Below, in pieces: positions 1-8,305 of a stretch of DNA of 62,662 nt. Source of the DNA: Desulfuromonadales bacterium (GTDB lineage: Bacteria; Desulfobacterota; Desulfuromonadia; Geobacterales; Pseudopelobacteraceae); the NCBI GenBank assembly GCA_013349325.1, contig DUZX01000020.1, forward strand, positions 1 through 62,662, in the 5' to 3' direction. Below the pieces are notes generated by a model. It made no database searches. It had not been told where the DNA came from and saw only the letters and a list, made by a program, of their open reading frames with translations. Within the stretch, counting starts at the first letter, position 1, and the number at the start of each line of letters is the position of its first letter. The translations under genes and the position numbers were made by a program.

Positions 1-1
1 C

Positions 2-82
2 ATGTCCCATCCCGCAAAGCAGATCGATCAACTCCTGCCGGATAACTGGCTCGCCGCAAGGCAAATCTCATCACAATCATAA
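2..82 (+). pseudogene. tnpC: C-terminal tail of an IS66-family transposase (partial, enters from left edge)
   Basis: The plus-strand frame open at the left edge reads HPAKQIDQLLPDNWLAAR and stops at 80-82. A segment of the type I-D-x-L-L-P-x-x-W close to the stop codon is typical of IS66-family TnpC (DDE transposase) C-termini. Some 20 bases beyond the stop lies a sequence that fits an IS66 terminal repeat (103-122). Only about 26 residues are visible, so the family call rests on a short motif plus its position. The remainder of the element must lie outside the window, and whether it is intact cannot be told. Confidence 0.5.
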
Positions 83-102
83 ATCCGAAACACATTCAAG
101 AT

Positions 103-122
103 GGTCTGAGGTTGACGGTTAC
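103..122. repeat. Probable IS66-type terminal inverted repeat and insertion boundary in hsdS
   Basis: Read inward on the minus strand the boundary sequence is GTAACCGTCAACCTCAGACC. IS66-family ends typically begin GTAA followed by a C/G-rich stretch. The hsdS reading frame is a good family match up to F-A-Y and becomes unrelated exactly here. The other end and the target duplication are outside the window, so the boundary is inferred from one side only. Confidence 0.5.
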
Positions 123-305
123 GTAGGCAAACTGATTTTTGCGGACGATCTTGTATGTAGACATGTCAGTGCCAATGATATTGGCAATGGACGGAATAAA
201 CGACTTGGCTACACTGACCCCAAGCAGTAATTCAACAGAAAGGTCGGTATTCTTTTCAACAACCTCACGGATATATGGGCCGATCTTCTTATAGTTTGAT
301 CTCAT
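123..305 (-). pseudogene. hsdS: Type I restriction specificity subunit HsdS, N-terminal fragment truncated by insertion
   Basis: HsdS is the DNA-recognition subunit of type I restriction-modification complexes. The fragment begins MRSNYKKIGPYIREV and contains LLLGVSVAKSFIPSIANI and the Y-K-I-V-R-K-x-Q-F-A-Y segment found at the start of the first target-recognition domain. Start chosen: the ATG at 305, which overlaps the end of hsdM by 17 bases, as is common in hsdMS pairs; an in-frame ATG at 326 is also possible. Homology stops after F-A-Y at the insertion boundary near 122, leaving about 60 of an expected 380-450 residues. The complex therefore has no visible specificity subunit here, unless the rest resumes beyond the insertion outside the window. 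Confidence 0.75.
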
Positions 306-1875
306 AGCCCAATTCCTTGAAGACATTCAACAGGTCATTCTTCGACTTTAATTCCTCTTTCAGAAGGCTGCTGAACTTGGCCTGAAGCAGGGTCATCTTC
401 TCGTCAAAATCAATATTCTCATCGCGGTTGATGAACTCAATATACTTGCTCGGAACAAGCGAATAATCCTTGTCGCGTATCTCTTCGATTTTTGCCGAAT
501 AGCAGTATTCCGGGACATCCTGGTATTCCTTCTCTGCGCGAACCTCCTGCCAGGTGTGGAAGGTGTTGGTGATCTTTGCCCGATCTTGATCAGAAAACTG
601 GACATATTTCTTCTCAAACGGCTCGCCCCACTGCCGGAGATCCATGAACAGCACGTCGTTTTCCCGGTTCCGATAGTTGCGGATCACGTCAGCATGGGAA
701 ACGGTCCGTGCCTTCCTGTTCTTGTTCAGAATCCAAAGGGTAACGCTGATATCGGTGGTATAGAACATACTGCGCGGCAGGAGGAGAATCGCCTCAACAA
801 GGTGATTCTCAACCATCTTTTTGCGGATTTTATACTCATCACCGCCACCGGAAAGCGCACCGTTGGCAAGGATGAACCCTGCCATGCCGTTCTCCGACAA
901 CTTGGCAGCCATGTGCAGAATCCAGCCATAGTTGGCATTGCCGGTCGGCGGCACGTCGTAGCCGCTCCAGCGCGGGTCATCGGTTAGCTCGTCGCTGGCC
1001 CGCCAGTCTTTCTGGTTGAACGGCGGATTGGCCATGATGAAGTCAGCTTTAAGGTCGGGATGAATGTCCTTGGCGAATGTGTCAAATCCCTTGTCGCCCA
1101 GCTTGCCGTTAATACCCCGAATCGCCAGGTTCATCTTGGCTAGCTTGAGGGTCGTGGTGGTCCCTTCCTGGCCATAGACAGAGATATCTTTGGTGTTCCC
1201 CTTGTGACTGTCCACAAATTTCATCGACTGCACAAACATGCCGCCCGATCCGCAGCAGGGGTCATAGATGATCCCCCGGTACGGCTCGATCAACTCGGCA
1301 ATCAGGTTGACGATGCTCTTGGGTGTATAGAACTCTCCCTTGCCTTTCCCTTCCGCCAGGGCAAACTTGCTCAGGAAGTATTCGTACACCCGGCCTACCA
1401 CATCCTGCGACTTGTCGGCAATGGTGTTTATATTGCTGATGGTGTCAATCAACGCCGCTAGCTTGCTTTGTTCCAGACCAAGCCGGGAGAAATAGTTATC
1501 CGGCAGGGCGCCGGTCAGGGCCTTGTTGTTCTTCTCGATGGTATGCAGCGCGGTATCAACCTTGATCGCCAGATCATCCTGCTTGGCATTGGCCTGGATG
1601 AAGCTCCAGCGCGATTCCTCCGGCAGGTAGAAGACGTTCTTCATGGTGTAAAATTCCACCACGTCAAGGTATTTCTCTTTCCCCTCTTTGTTCAACTCCT
1701 GCCGCCGCTCGATGAACTTGTCCGACGCGAATTTCAGGAAGATCAGACTCAACACCACATGCTTGTATTCCGAAGACTCCACCGAACCCCGCAGCTTGTT
1801 GGCGGAATCCCACAGGGTTTCTTCGAAGCTCTTGGATTTCTTGTTTGCAGTTTTTTCCTTCTTTTCTCTGGCCAT
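289..1875 (-). CDS. hsdM: Type I restriction-modification DNA methyltransferase subunit HsdM
   Basis: This is an N6-adenine methyltransferase of 528 residues, the usual length for HsdM. It has the N-terminal helical domain (about 15-165), then EFYTPKSIV (181-189), SAM-binding motif I DPCCGSGGMF (205-214) and catalytic motif IV NPPF (283-286). The ATG at 1875 follows AAAGGACACCG, a good ribosome site. It works as M2S with HsdS to methylate, and as R2M2S to restrict. Here hsdS overlaps the 3' end but is truncated by an insertion, and no full hsdR is present in the window. The subunit looks intact but is probably without a partner unless a specificity subunit is encoded elsewhere. Confidence 0.95.
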   Translation of the reverse strand: MAREKKEKTANKKSKSFEETLWDSANKLRGSVESSEYKHVVLSLIFLKFASDKFIERRQELNKEGKEKYLDVVEFYTMKNVFYLPEESRWSFIQANAKQDDLAIKVDTALHTIEKNNKALTGALPDNYFSRLGLEQSKLAALIDTISNINTIADKSQDVVGRVYEYFLSKFALAEGKGKGEFYTPKSIVNLIAELIEPYRGIIYDPCCGSGGMFVQSMKFVDSHKGNTKDISVYGQEGTTTTLKLAKMNLAIRGINGKLGDKGFDTFAKDIHPDLKADFIMANPPFNQKDWRASDELTDDPRWSGYDVPPTGNANYGWILHMAAKLSENGMAGFILANGALSGGGDEYKIRKKMVENHLVEAILLLPRSMFYTTDISVTLWILNKNRKARTVSHADVIRNYRNRENDVLFMDLRQWGEPFEKKYVQFSDQDRAKITNTFHTWQEVRAEKEYQDVPEYCYSAKIEEIRDKDYSLVPSKYIEFINRDENIDFDEKMTLLQAKFSSLLKEELKSKNDLLNVFKELGYEIKL

Positions 1876-2302
1876 CGGTGTCCTTTACTCGCTTATGTAG
1901 AAACGTCAATAGTTTCGGATTCACATACGAAACGAGGTAAAATTAAATGTATCTTCATAGCAGAAAAAGCAGTTGAATGACATTGGAAACCATCTTCATT
2001 AAATATTTCGTTTGATTGCAAGGGTAGTGAGAGTATACGCATTGGAAAGAAGAGGGCAGACAGGCATTGAGGTTATTAGTCCTAGAAAAAGCATTTGAAA
2101 CACTGAGCAACAGAGCAACCGAGCAAGAACAAAGAAAATTTCAGAATAAAACGAGAAAAAGTCACTCACCATTTTGGTTATGTCAGTTGTTGATGTAACT
2201 GCCTGATTTCTCTGTTTCTCAGTTGCACTGTGGTTCATGAACTGCCGTTTTTAGGATAAATGGGGAGAGGATGGGGAGAGGAACGACAAGGCGCATTACC
2301 TC
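1876..2302. other. AT-rich spacer with octamer tandem repeats; no supported gene
   Basis: There are 427 bases between hsdM and the tRNA terminator. At about 2101-2129 an 8-base unit (gagcaaca, gagcaacc, gagcaaga) is repeated three times. A 79-codon minus-strand frame at 1999-2238 is largely a translation of such repeat-like sequence, has no clear ribosome site and matches no family I know, so I do not call it. The spacer separates the decayed restriction genes from core genes and may be a junction of acquired DNA next to tRNA-Leu. No copy of the tRNA 3' end was seen here. Confidence 0.5.
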
Positions 2303-2347
2303 AAAAACAAAGGCCCTACGGAAAATATCCGTAAGACCTTGTTTTTT
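2303..2347 (-). terminator. Rho-independent terminator downstream of tRNA-Leu
   Basis: AAGG-x-C-x-TACGG pairs with CCGTA-x-G-x-CCTT (arms 2310-2321 and 2329-2340). There is a T-rich run on the minus-strand side and a matching A/T run on the other side, so it may work in both directions. It lies directly after the tRNA 3' end. Confidence 0.8.
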
Positions 2348-2348
2348 C

Positions 2349-2435
2349 TGGTGCCCGAAGCCGGAATCGAACCGGCACAGCGTTTCCACCGAGGGATTTT
2401 AAGTCCCTTGCGTCTACCAGTTCCGCCATTCGGGC
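2349..2435 (-). tRNA. tRNA-Leu (anticodon UAA), CCA encoded
   Basis: The 87-base gene has a long variable arm, as expected for a type II tRNA. The acceptor GCCCGAA pairs with TTCGGGC, followed by A and an encoded CCA (2349-2351 on the complement). The anticodon loop CTTAAAA lies within the stem AGGGA/TCCCT and gives UAA. The T arm contains GGTTCGATTCC. It lies just downstream of ihfB on the same strand and is followed by a terminator. Confidence 0.97.
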
Positions 2436-2459
2436 ACAAAAGCGTAACAACTCATTTTT

Positions 2460-2738
2460 TTAGCAGTTAACACGCTCTTTCAGCTCTTTACCGGTCTTAA
2501 AAAACGGGGTTCGTTTGGAAGGAATGCGAACTACTTCGCCGCTCTTCGGATTTCGGGCCTCACGAGCCAGTCGTTCTCGAATGGTAAAACTCCCGAAACC
2601 ACGAATTTCAACCTTGTCACCTTCCCTGAGTGCTTCTTCTATTGAATCAAAAACCGTGTTAACAACTATCTCAGAAACTTTCATATTCAGCATGCCATGT
2701 GTCTGCATGACTTTTTCAATAAGTTCACTCTTCGTCAC
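2460..2738 (-). CDS. ihfB: HU/IHF-family DNA-bending protein, probably integration host factor beta
   Basis: The 92-residue protein carries the HU/IHF signature: helical N-terminus, G-F-G-S-F (about 47-51), the intercalating arm R-N-P-K-S-G-E (62-68) with Pro64, and the C-terminal F-K-T-G-K-E-L-K-E-R-V. It binds and sharply bends DNA at promoters and recombination sites as a dimer with the other IHF or HU subunit. It follows rpsA by about 25 bases, the classical rpsA-ihfB order, which favours IHF beta over HU. The ATG follows AGGAGGGTG, a strong ribosome site. Confidence 0.9.
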   Translation of the reverse strand: MTKSELIEKVMQTHGMLNMKVSEIVVNTVFDSIEEALREGDKVEIRGFGSFTIRERLAREARNPKSGEVVRIPSKRTPFFKTGKELKERVNC

Positions 2739-2762
2739 AACACCCTCCTGCAGATATCAAAT

Positions 2763-4493
2763 TTAATTGTTGCGGTTGGTAATGCTCTGCTTCAACAGAT
2801 CGCCAAAGGTAGATGATGACTCTCCCTGAGACCCAAGATACTGTTCAAACTCGGCCTTTTCCGTTGCAACATGCATTGATTTTATCGACAGCGAGATGCG
2901 ACGCTCTTTGGGATCACAACTTAACACAATCGTCTCAAGCTTATCACCGACTGCAGCAAACTCTTTTGCAGAGGCAACCTTCTCGCGCGACAGTTCGGAA
3001 ACATGAATCAAGCCTTCGATACCCTCTTCCAACTCAACAAACACACCAAAATCGGTCAACGATGTAACGGTGCCGGTAACCAATGCGCCGTTGCGATATT
3101 TGCCGGGTGCCAGGCTCCAGGGATCCGGCTCAAGCTGCTTGATGCCCAGAGACAATCTTTCGTTTTCAATATCAACTTTGAGTACAACCGCCTGGACCAG
3201 ATTGCCTTTTTCATACACATCGGCAGGGTGCTTGATGCGTTTTGTCCAGGACATGTCGGATACATGAACCAGGCCGTCAATTCCATCCTCGATGCCGATA
3301 AAAATGCCGAAATCGGTAATGTTTTTGATCTGTCCTTCAAGTCTGGTACCGGCAGGATATTTTTCAGCAATCGTATTCCATGGATTCTCGGAAGTCTGTT
3401 TGAGACCGAGCGAGATCTTGCGATTACCCATATCGATACCGAGAATAACTGTTTCAACCTCATCACCAATAGAGAGAACGTCTGCTGAACGGCGTACACG
3501 TTTGGTCCAGGACATCTCGGAAACATGGATCAGACCTTCGATACCCGGTTCCAGTTCAACAAAAGCACCATACTCCATCAGGCTGACAACGGAACCTTTA
3601 ACGCGGTTACCGATCGGGTATTTGTTCGGAACTTCAAGCCAGGGGTCGGCCAGAGTCTGCTTGATACCGAGAGAAATCTTTCCTTTGGTACGGTCAAATT
3701 TGAGGACCTTGGCCGTAACATGCTGACCCGGCTTGAGAACGTCTGCCGGTTTACCGACTCTGCCCCAGGAAAGATCGGAAACATGCAACAAACCATCAAC
3801 ACCACCCAGATCAACAAATGCACCGTAATCGGTAACATTCTTGATCGTACCTTCAACAATCTGGCCTTCTTCAAGTTTGTCGAGCGTAACATCACGAATG
3901 GCAGCACGTTCCTCTTCAAGGATAACGCGACGCGAGAGCACGATGTTATCACGACGCTGATTGATTTTAATGACCTTGAAGCGACTTTTGAGGCCGATAT
4001 AGCTGTCGCCGTCAGAAGAAGGACGAATATCAACTTGCGAAGAGGGTAGAAATGCCGGCACGCCGATATCAACCGTAAAGCCACCGTTTACCTTACCAGT
4101 AATCGTACCTTCGACAATGCCACCTTCCTGGCCGGCATCACCGATTTTGTCCCAGGCAGCCAGCTGATCAGCTTTCTTCTTGGAAAGCACATACCCTTTT
4201 TTACCATCTTCACGGGTCATCAGCACACGAATCTTATCGCCTATCTTGACCGCAAGTTCGCCATTGGCATCACGGAAGTCTGAAGTTGGAACGTGTCCTT
4301 CCGATTTCAGGCCGATATCAACCAGTACTGTATCTGCATCAACACGTACAACCGTTCCTTCTATAATTTTATCCCGCTCGGGTCGTCCCTTGAGACTTTC
4401 CGTATAGAGAGCTGCAAATTCACTACTCTGCTGATCACTGTCGATTTCTTCGTGTTCCTCATCGACAGAATCAAGCCTTTTAAATTCCACCAT
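2763..4493 (-). CDS. rpsA: 30S ribosomal protein S1
   Basis: The 576-residue protein has six consecutive S1/OB-fold RNA-binding repeats. Each starts with a G-x-[IVL]-x-G-x-V/I segment and runs to H-V-S-x-[LM]-S-W or similar; the first two are more divergent, as usual for the ribosome-binding repeats. S1 binds mRNA leaders and supports initiation on structured messages. The N-terminus is acidic (DEEHEEIDSDQQ), typical of deltaproteobacterial S1. The gene is between ispH and ihfB on the minus strand, with about 80 bases separating it from ispH. Confidence 0.97.
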   Translation of the reverse strand: MVEFKRLDSVDEEHEEIDSDQQSSEFAALYTESLKGRPERDKIIEGTVVRVDADTVLVDIGLKSEGHVPTSDFRDANGELAVKIGDKIRVLMTREDGKKGYVLSKKKADQLAAWDKIGDAGQEGGIVEGTITGKVNGGFTVDIGVPAFLPSSQVDIRPSSDGDSYIGLKSRFKVIKINQRRDNIVLSRRVILEEERAAIRDVTLDKLEEGQIVEGTIKNVTDYGAFVDLGGVDGLLHVSDLSWGRVGKPADVLKPGQHVTAKVLKFDRTKGKISLGIKQTLADPWLEVPNKYPIGNRVKGSVVSLMEYGAFVELEPGIEGLIHVSEMSWTKRVRRSADVLSIGDEVETVILGIDMGNRKISLGLKQTSENPWNTIAEKYPAGTRLEGQIKNITDFGIFIGIEDGIDGLVHVSDMSWTKRIKHPADVYEKGNLVQAVVLKVDIENERLSLGIKQLEPDPWSLAPGKYRNGALVTGTVTSLTDFGVFVELEEGIEGLIHVSELSREKVASAKEFAAVGDKLETIVLSCDPKERRISLSIKSMHVATEKAEFEQYLGSQGESSSTFGDLLKQSITNRNN

Positions 4494-4571
4494 AATACCC
4501 TACCCCCTGGACGTTTATATCGTTCTTCTCTTTTTTCGAGCTGTGTAATGTAGCAATATGATCGGAAAATT

Positions 4572-5414
4572 TCAATCGCTTTTATTCAATTCCTCAATTT
4601 TGTTCATAACTTCATCAATAATCCACTTGGGCGTAGAAGCTCCGGCGGTTACGCCGACACACTGAACACCATCAAACCAGGCAGCGTCAATCTCGGCAGC
4701 CGTTTCAATATGGTGCGTGCGGGGTTGTAATTCGGCGCATACCTCGGCCAGACGCCGGGTATTGGCACTATTGAAACCACCCACCACCATCATGCAGTCA
4801 ACCTGTCCGGCCAATTCCTTGGCCTCTTCCTGCCGTACGGCGGTTGCATCGCATATCGTATTAAATACGCGGATTTCTCCGCCACGCTGCAGACATTCAA
4901 CAACAACGTTCTTCAGGTTTTCAAATGACTGTGTTGTCTGGGCGACGACGCCGATCTTGTTCATCTTGGGAAGTTTTTTGACCTCTTCTCCCGAACCGAC
5001 TACAAAAACCTTTTCACCTCCGTAGGAGACGATGCCCTGCACCTCAGGATGATCGGCATCACCGACAACAACAACGCCATAGCCGGTGTTGGAGAGACTT
5101 TTCACATGTTCCTGCGCTTTTTTTACAAACGGGCAGGTTGCATCAACGATCTCCAGATTTTTCTGAACAGCCTCGTTGATCTCTTCGGAAGCGACGCCAT
5201 GCGAACGGATAATGATGGTTCCGCTCTGCATACTATCCAGGTTTTTGAGAGCTTTGACTCCCATCTCTTCCAGCTTGTGCACAACCTGCGGCGAATGAAT
5301 GATCGGTCCGAGTGTGAACGTTTTCTGGTCTTTACCGGCCGCTTCAAAGGCCATCTGTGTAGCGCGCTTAACGCCGAAACAGAAACCGGCCTGTCGTGCA
5401 AGAATTACTCTCAT
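4572..5414 (-). CDS. ispH: 4-hydroxy-3-methylbut-2-enyl diphosphate reductase
   Basis: IspH (LytB) makes IPP and DMAPP from HMBPP in the last step of the MEP isoprenoid pathway. The 280 residues contain the three cysteines that hold the [4Fe-4S] cluster: Cys12 in GFCFGVKRA, the Cys of DATCPFV and the Cys of NTICDAT. Conserved H-G-V, the E-E-x-x-x-L region and the C-terminal G-A-S-T-P are also present. The start codon overlaps the end of cmk by four bases (ATGA type), so it is translationally coupled. Confidence 0.96.
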   Translation of the reverse strand: MRVILARQAGFCFGVKRATQMAFEAAGKDQKTFTLGPIIHSPQVVHKLEEMGVKALKNLDSMQSGTIIIRSHGVASEEINEAVQKNLEIVDATCPFVKKAQEHVKSLSNTGYGVVVVGDADHPEVQGIVSYGGEKVFVVGSGEEVKKLPKMNKIGVVAQTTQSFENLKNVVVECLQRGGEIRVFNTICDATAVRQEEAKELAGQVDCMMVVGGFNSANTRRLAEVCAELQPRTHHIETAAEIDAAWFDGVQCVGVTAGASTPKWIIDEVMNKIEELNKSD

Positions 5415-6112
5415 AGCGTTGATCCTGTTGACTCTGTTCTCTGGTGAAAGATAGCCATCATCCGGGTAAGAACTTCTTCAAGTGTGAGATGTGAAGAATC
5501 AATGGCAATAGCATCTTCTGCCTGCCTGAGCGGCGCCAGATCCCGTTCGGAATCCTGCTGATCACGCGCGATCACCTCGGCAATCGTTCCTTCCAGGCTC
5601 ACCTGCTCACCTTTTAACGTCAGTTCCTGGTAGCGACGGCGACCACGCTCTTCCGCAGAAGCGATCAGGTAGAATTTCAGCTCGGCATCAGGAAACACGA
5701 CCGTGCCGATATCACGCCCCTCCAGAACAACGCCACCCTGGCTTCCCAAAAGACGCTGCAATTTTAGCAATGCATCCCGCACAGGCTTTAATGCAGACGT
5801 TCGTGACGTCAACAGGGACATCTCGGGCGTGCGAATCAGTTCTGTGACATCAGCTCCGTTGGCAACTACGCGCTGCCTGCCATTGTGCAGCTCAAGACGG
5901 ATATCGAGCTCATTGCAAAATGCAACCAGCGCCAGCTGGTCAGTCACATCAATGCCGGCCTGTGAAATCAGAAGCGCCGCCGCACGGTACATGGCACCGG
6001 TATCGATCTGCATGTAGCCGAGACCATCAGCCAGCAGACGGGCTACCGTACTCTTGCCGGCCCCCGAGGGACCATCAAGAGCAATAATTATACCGTTCTT
6101 GCGGGCGCTCAT
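5411..6112 (-). CDS. cmk: Cytidylate kinase
   Basis: It phosphorylates CMP/dCMP to the diphosphates. The Walker A loop GPSGAGKST lies at 14-22, and the CMP-binding D-T-G-A-M-Y-R-A (about 37-44), L-E-G-R-D-I-G-T-V-V-F and the lid R-R-R-Y-Q-E-L follow in the right order. The length of 233 residues is normal. The gene sits three bases after aroA and overlaps ispH, the aroA-cmk-ispH-rpsA order common in this group. Confidence 0.96.
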   Translation of the reverse strand: MSARKNGIIIALDGPSGAGKSTVARLLADGLGYMQIDTGAMYRAAALLISQAGIDVTDQLALVAFCNELDIRLELHNGRQRVVANGADVTELIRTPEMSLLTSRTSALKPVRDALLKLQRLLGSQGGVVLEGRDIGTVVFPDAELKFYLIASAEERGRRRYQELTLKGEQVSLEGTIAEVIARDQQDSERDLAPLRQAEDAIAIDSSHLTLEEVLTRMMAIFHQRTESTGSTL

Positions 6113-6115
6113 ACC

Positions 6116-7405
6116 TTAGTTTTGGGAAACTTTTTCCAGAAGCGGGAAAAAGGTAGGAAATGAGGTCGCAATACAATTGGTATCATAAATCGTGACGGCA
6201 CCGGAAGCTACCAGAGCAGCAACAGATAAAGACATGGCAATCCGGTGATCTCCGTGGCTATCGACAGTTCCACCTGAGAATCGCTCAACGCCGGTGATAT
6301 CCATGCCATCTTCGGTTTCGGTAACGGTAACACCCAGTATTCGAAGATTGGTCGCCATCGCAGTTATGCGATCGGCCTCCTTGACCCGCAATTCACGAGC
6401 ATCCCTGATGGTGGTCACACCCTCAGCTGAGGCAGCCGCCACGCATATGGCCGGGAATTCGTCGATGGCACGAGGGACGACGTCACCGGAAATGGCGATA
6501 CCTTTCAAGCGTGAAGAGCGTACCAGAATATCGGCCACCGGCTCACCCGACAGCTCACGTTCTTCCAATAGCCGAATATCGCCCCCCATGGCTTTCAGGA
6601 TATCAATAACTCCGCTGCGGGTCTGGTTAACGCCGACCGAACGAATCAGCAGTTCTGAGCCGGGGGTAATCAGGGCAGCAACCATAAAAAAAGCAGCCGA
6701 GGAGATGTCACCCGGGATGATAACCTCTTGCGCGGTAAGTTCGTACCCTCCCCGTACGGTGATCCCGTTATTGAAACGCTTCAGAGATGCGCCAAAAAGA
6801 TGAAACATACGTTCGGAATGATCCCGCGACGGGCTCGGCTCACGGACTGAGGTTTCGCCATCGGCATACAGTCCGGCCAGCATAATGGAAGATTTGATCT
6901 GGGCACTGGAGACCGGAGAATCATAGCCGATAGCGTTCAGATTACCGCCATTAATCGCCAGCGGAGCCAGAGTCCCGCCCTTGCGCCCCATGATACGGGC
7001 ACCCATGCGAGTGAGTGGCTCAACGACCCGCTTCATGGGGCGTTTTCGCAGATATTGATCGCCGGTCACAACGGAGAAAAAAGATTGGCCCGAGAGCAGT
7101 CCCGTTATCAACCTGATAGTTGTGCCGGAATTACCGCAATCAAGGACATCACTCGCTTCCTGGAGACCATGCAATCCGCGTCCGTGAATCTGAAGAGTCG
7201 AACCGTCATCGTCGATCGTGACACCCATGGCGCGAAACGCGTTCATCGTGGAAAAATTATCTTCGCCGCGCAGGAAGCCGTGCACGACGGTAATTCCATT
7301 GGCAATGGCCCCCAGCATGATAGAGCGGTGTGAAATGGACTTGTCGCCCGGTACGCTTATCTCGCCTTTAACGGCAACAACAGGCTGAATGATGGTTGAT
7401 TTCAC
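6116..7405 (-). CDS. aroA: 3-phosphoshikimate 1-carboxyvinyltransferase (EPSP synthase)
   Basis: It joins PEP to shikimate-3-phosphate, the sixth shikimate-pathway step. The 429 residues carry PGDKSISHR (19-27), D-C-G-N-S-G-T-T, RDHSERM, D-E-F-P-A-I and H-G-D-H-R-I-A-M near the C-terminus. The single stretches fit the usual two-domain fold. It lies downstream of tyrA by about 30 bases in the pheA-tyrA-aroA-cmk operon. Confidence 0.97.
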   Translation of the reverse strand: MKSTIIQPVVAVKGEISVPGDKSISHRSIMLGAIANGITVVHGFLRGEDNFSTMNAFRAMGVTIDDDGSTLQIHGRGLHGLQEASDVLDCGNSGTTIRLITGLLSGQSFFSVVTGDQYLRKRPMKRVVEPLTRMGARIMGRKGGTLAPLAINGGNLNAIGYDSPVSSAQIKSSIMLAGLYADGETSVREPSPSRDHSERMFHLFGASLKRFNNGITVRGGYELTAQEVIIPGDISSAAFFMVAALITPGSELLIRSVGVNQTRSGVIDILKAMGGDIRLLEERELSGEPVADILVRSSRLKGIAISGDVVPRAIDEFPAICVAAASAEGVTTIRDARELRVKEADRITAMATNLRILGVTVTETEDGMDITGVERFSGGTVDSHGDHRIAMSLSVAALVASGAVTIYDTNCIATSFPTFFPLLEKVSQN

Positions 7406-7437
7406 GTATTCTCCGTTAACACAGCACTAAATTTATT

Positions 7438-8295
7438 TTATACGATTCCATCGCGAAACTGTTTGGCGATGGTGAAGAATTCAGTCAAACCGGGCTGATC
7501 ACGACCGTCGATACGCCGACGTAGTTCGGCCAGACTGGCGGAAAAGCCGTCAATGCTGTTCAGTAATGCCTCCCGGTTCATCAGGGCTATATCGCGCCAC
7601 ATGACCGGATCTGATGATGCGATGCGGGTAAAATCCTTAAAACCGCCCGCCGAGAAGGAGAGTACATTTTCACCTTCAGCATCGGCACTCCCGACGGCAT
7701 GCACTAACGCATACGCAACCGCATGCGGCAGGTGCGAAATTTCAGCAAAAATCCGGTCATGATGGCCCGGCTCCATCGAGCAGACTTCAGCTCCGCAGCA
7801 ACGCCATAGACGTGCGACCGTTTCAAGTGCATCAGGATCAGTAGAGTCGGTGGGAGTTAAAATGCAGCGTTTACCCCGGTAGAGCGTGGCAAATGAAGCC
7901 GCCGCACCGGAATATTCCGTACCGGCAATCGGGTGCCCTCCGACAAAGTGGCAACCGGGAGGCATAAGCGCCTGACATTCACGGACGATAGCCGTCTTGA
8001 CACTGCCGCCGTCCGTTACGATGCAACCAGGTGCCAGAGCCGGCGCAATCTCGGCAAGAACAGCAGGAATAGAGCAAACCGGCACGGAGATAAAAACCAT
8101 GTCGGCCCCCTGCACCCCTTGGAGAGCGTCCTGGCTGATTTCATCGCAAATCCCCAGAGAGAGTGCATCTTCAAGATTGGCTCGCGATCTGCCGATGCCG
8201 ACAACCCGCTCGACAGCACCCGCCTGGCGCAGAGCCAAAGCAAAGGAACCGCCGATCAGTCCAACTCCAATAACGGCAAGACGTTTAATGATCAT
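7438..8295 (-). CDS. tyrA: Prephenate dehydrogenase
   Basis: The NAD-dependent enzyme converts prephenate to 4-hydroxyphenylpyruvate (tyrosine branch). The Rossmann loop G-V-G-L-I-G-G-S lies near the N-terminus, and G-G-H-P-I-A-G and the A-E-I-S-H-L-P-H region follow. The frame is open well upstream into pheA, but family alignment and a 10-base gap after the pheA stop support the ATG at 8295 (MIIKRLAVIG), giving 285 residues. There is no fused chorismate mutase, which is instead on PheA. Confidence 0.94.
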   Translation of the reverse strand: MIIKRLAVIGVGLIGGSFALALRQAGAVERVVGIGRSRANLEDALSLGICDEISQDALQGVQGADMVFISVPVCSIPAVLAEIAPALAPGCIVTDGGSVKTAIVRECQALMPPGCHFVGGHPIAGTEYSGAAASFATLYRGKRCILTPTDSTDPDALETVARLWRCCGAEVCSMEPGHHDRIFAEISHLPHAVAYALVHAVGSADAEGENVLSFSAGGFKDFTRIASSDPVMWRDIALMNREALLNSIDGFSASLAELRRRIDGRDQPGLTEFFTIAKQFRDGIV

Positions 8296-8305
8296 TGCAC
8301 GGCCC

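Noticed and set aside
1999-2238. 79-codon minus-strand frame near the octamer repeats
   Set aside because: The sequence is largely explained by repeats and low complexity, no ribosome site, no homology that I recognise.
3003-4084. Long plus- and minus-strand frames inside rpsA
   Set aside because: Out-of-frame shadows of the repeated S1 domain structure; rpsA explains the region fully.
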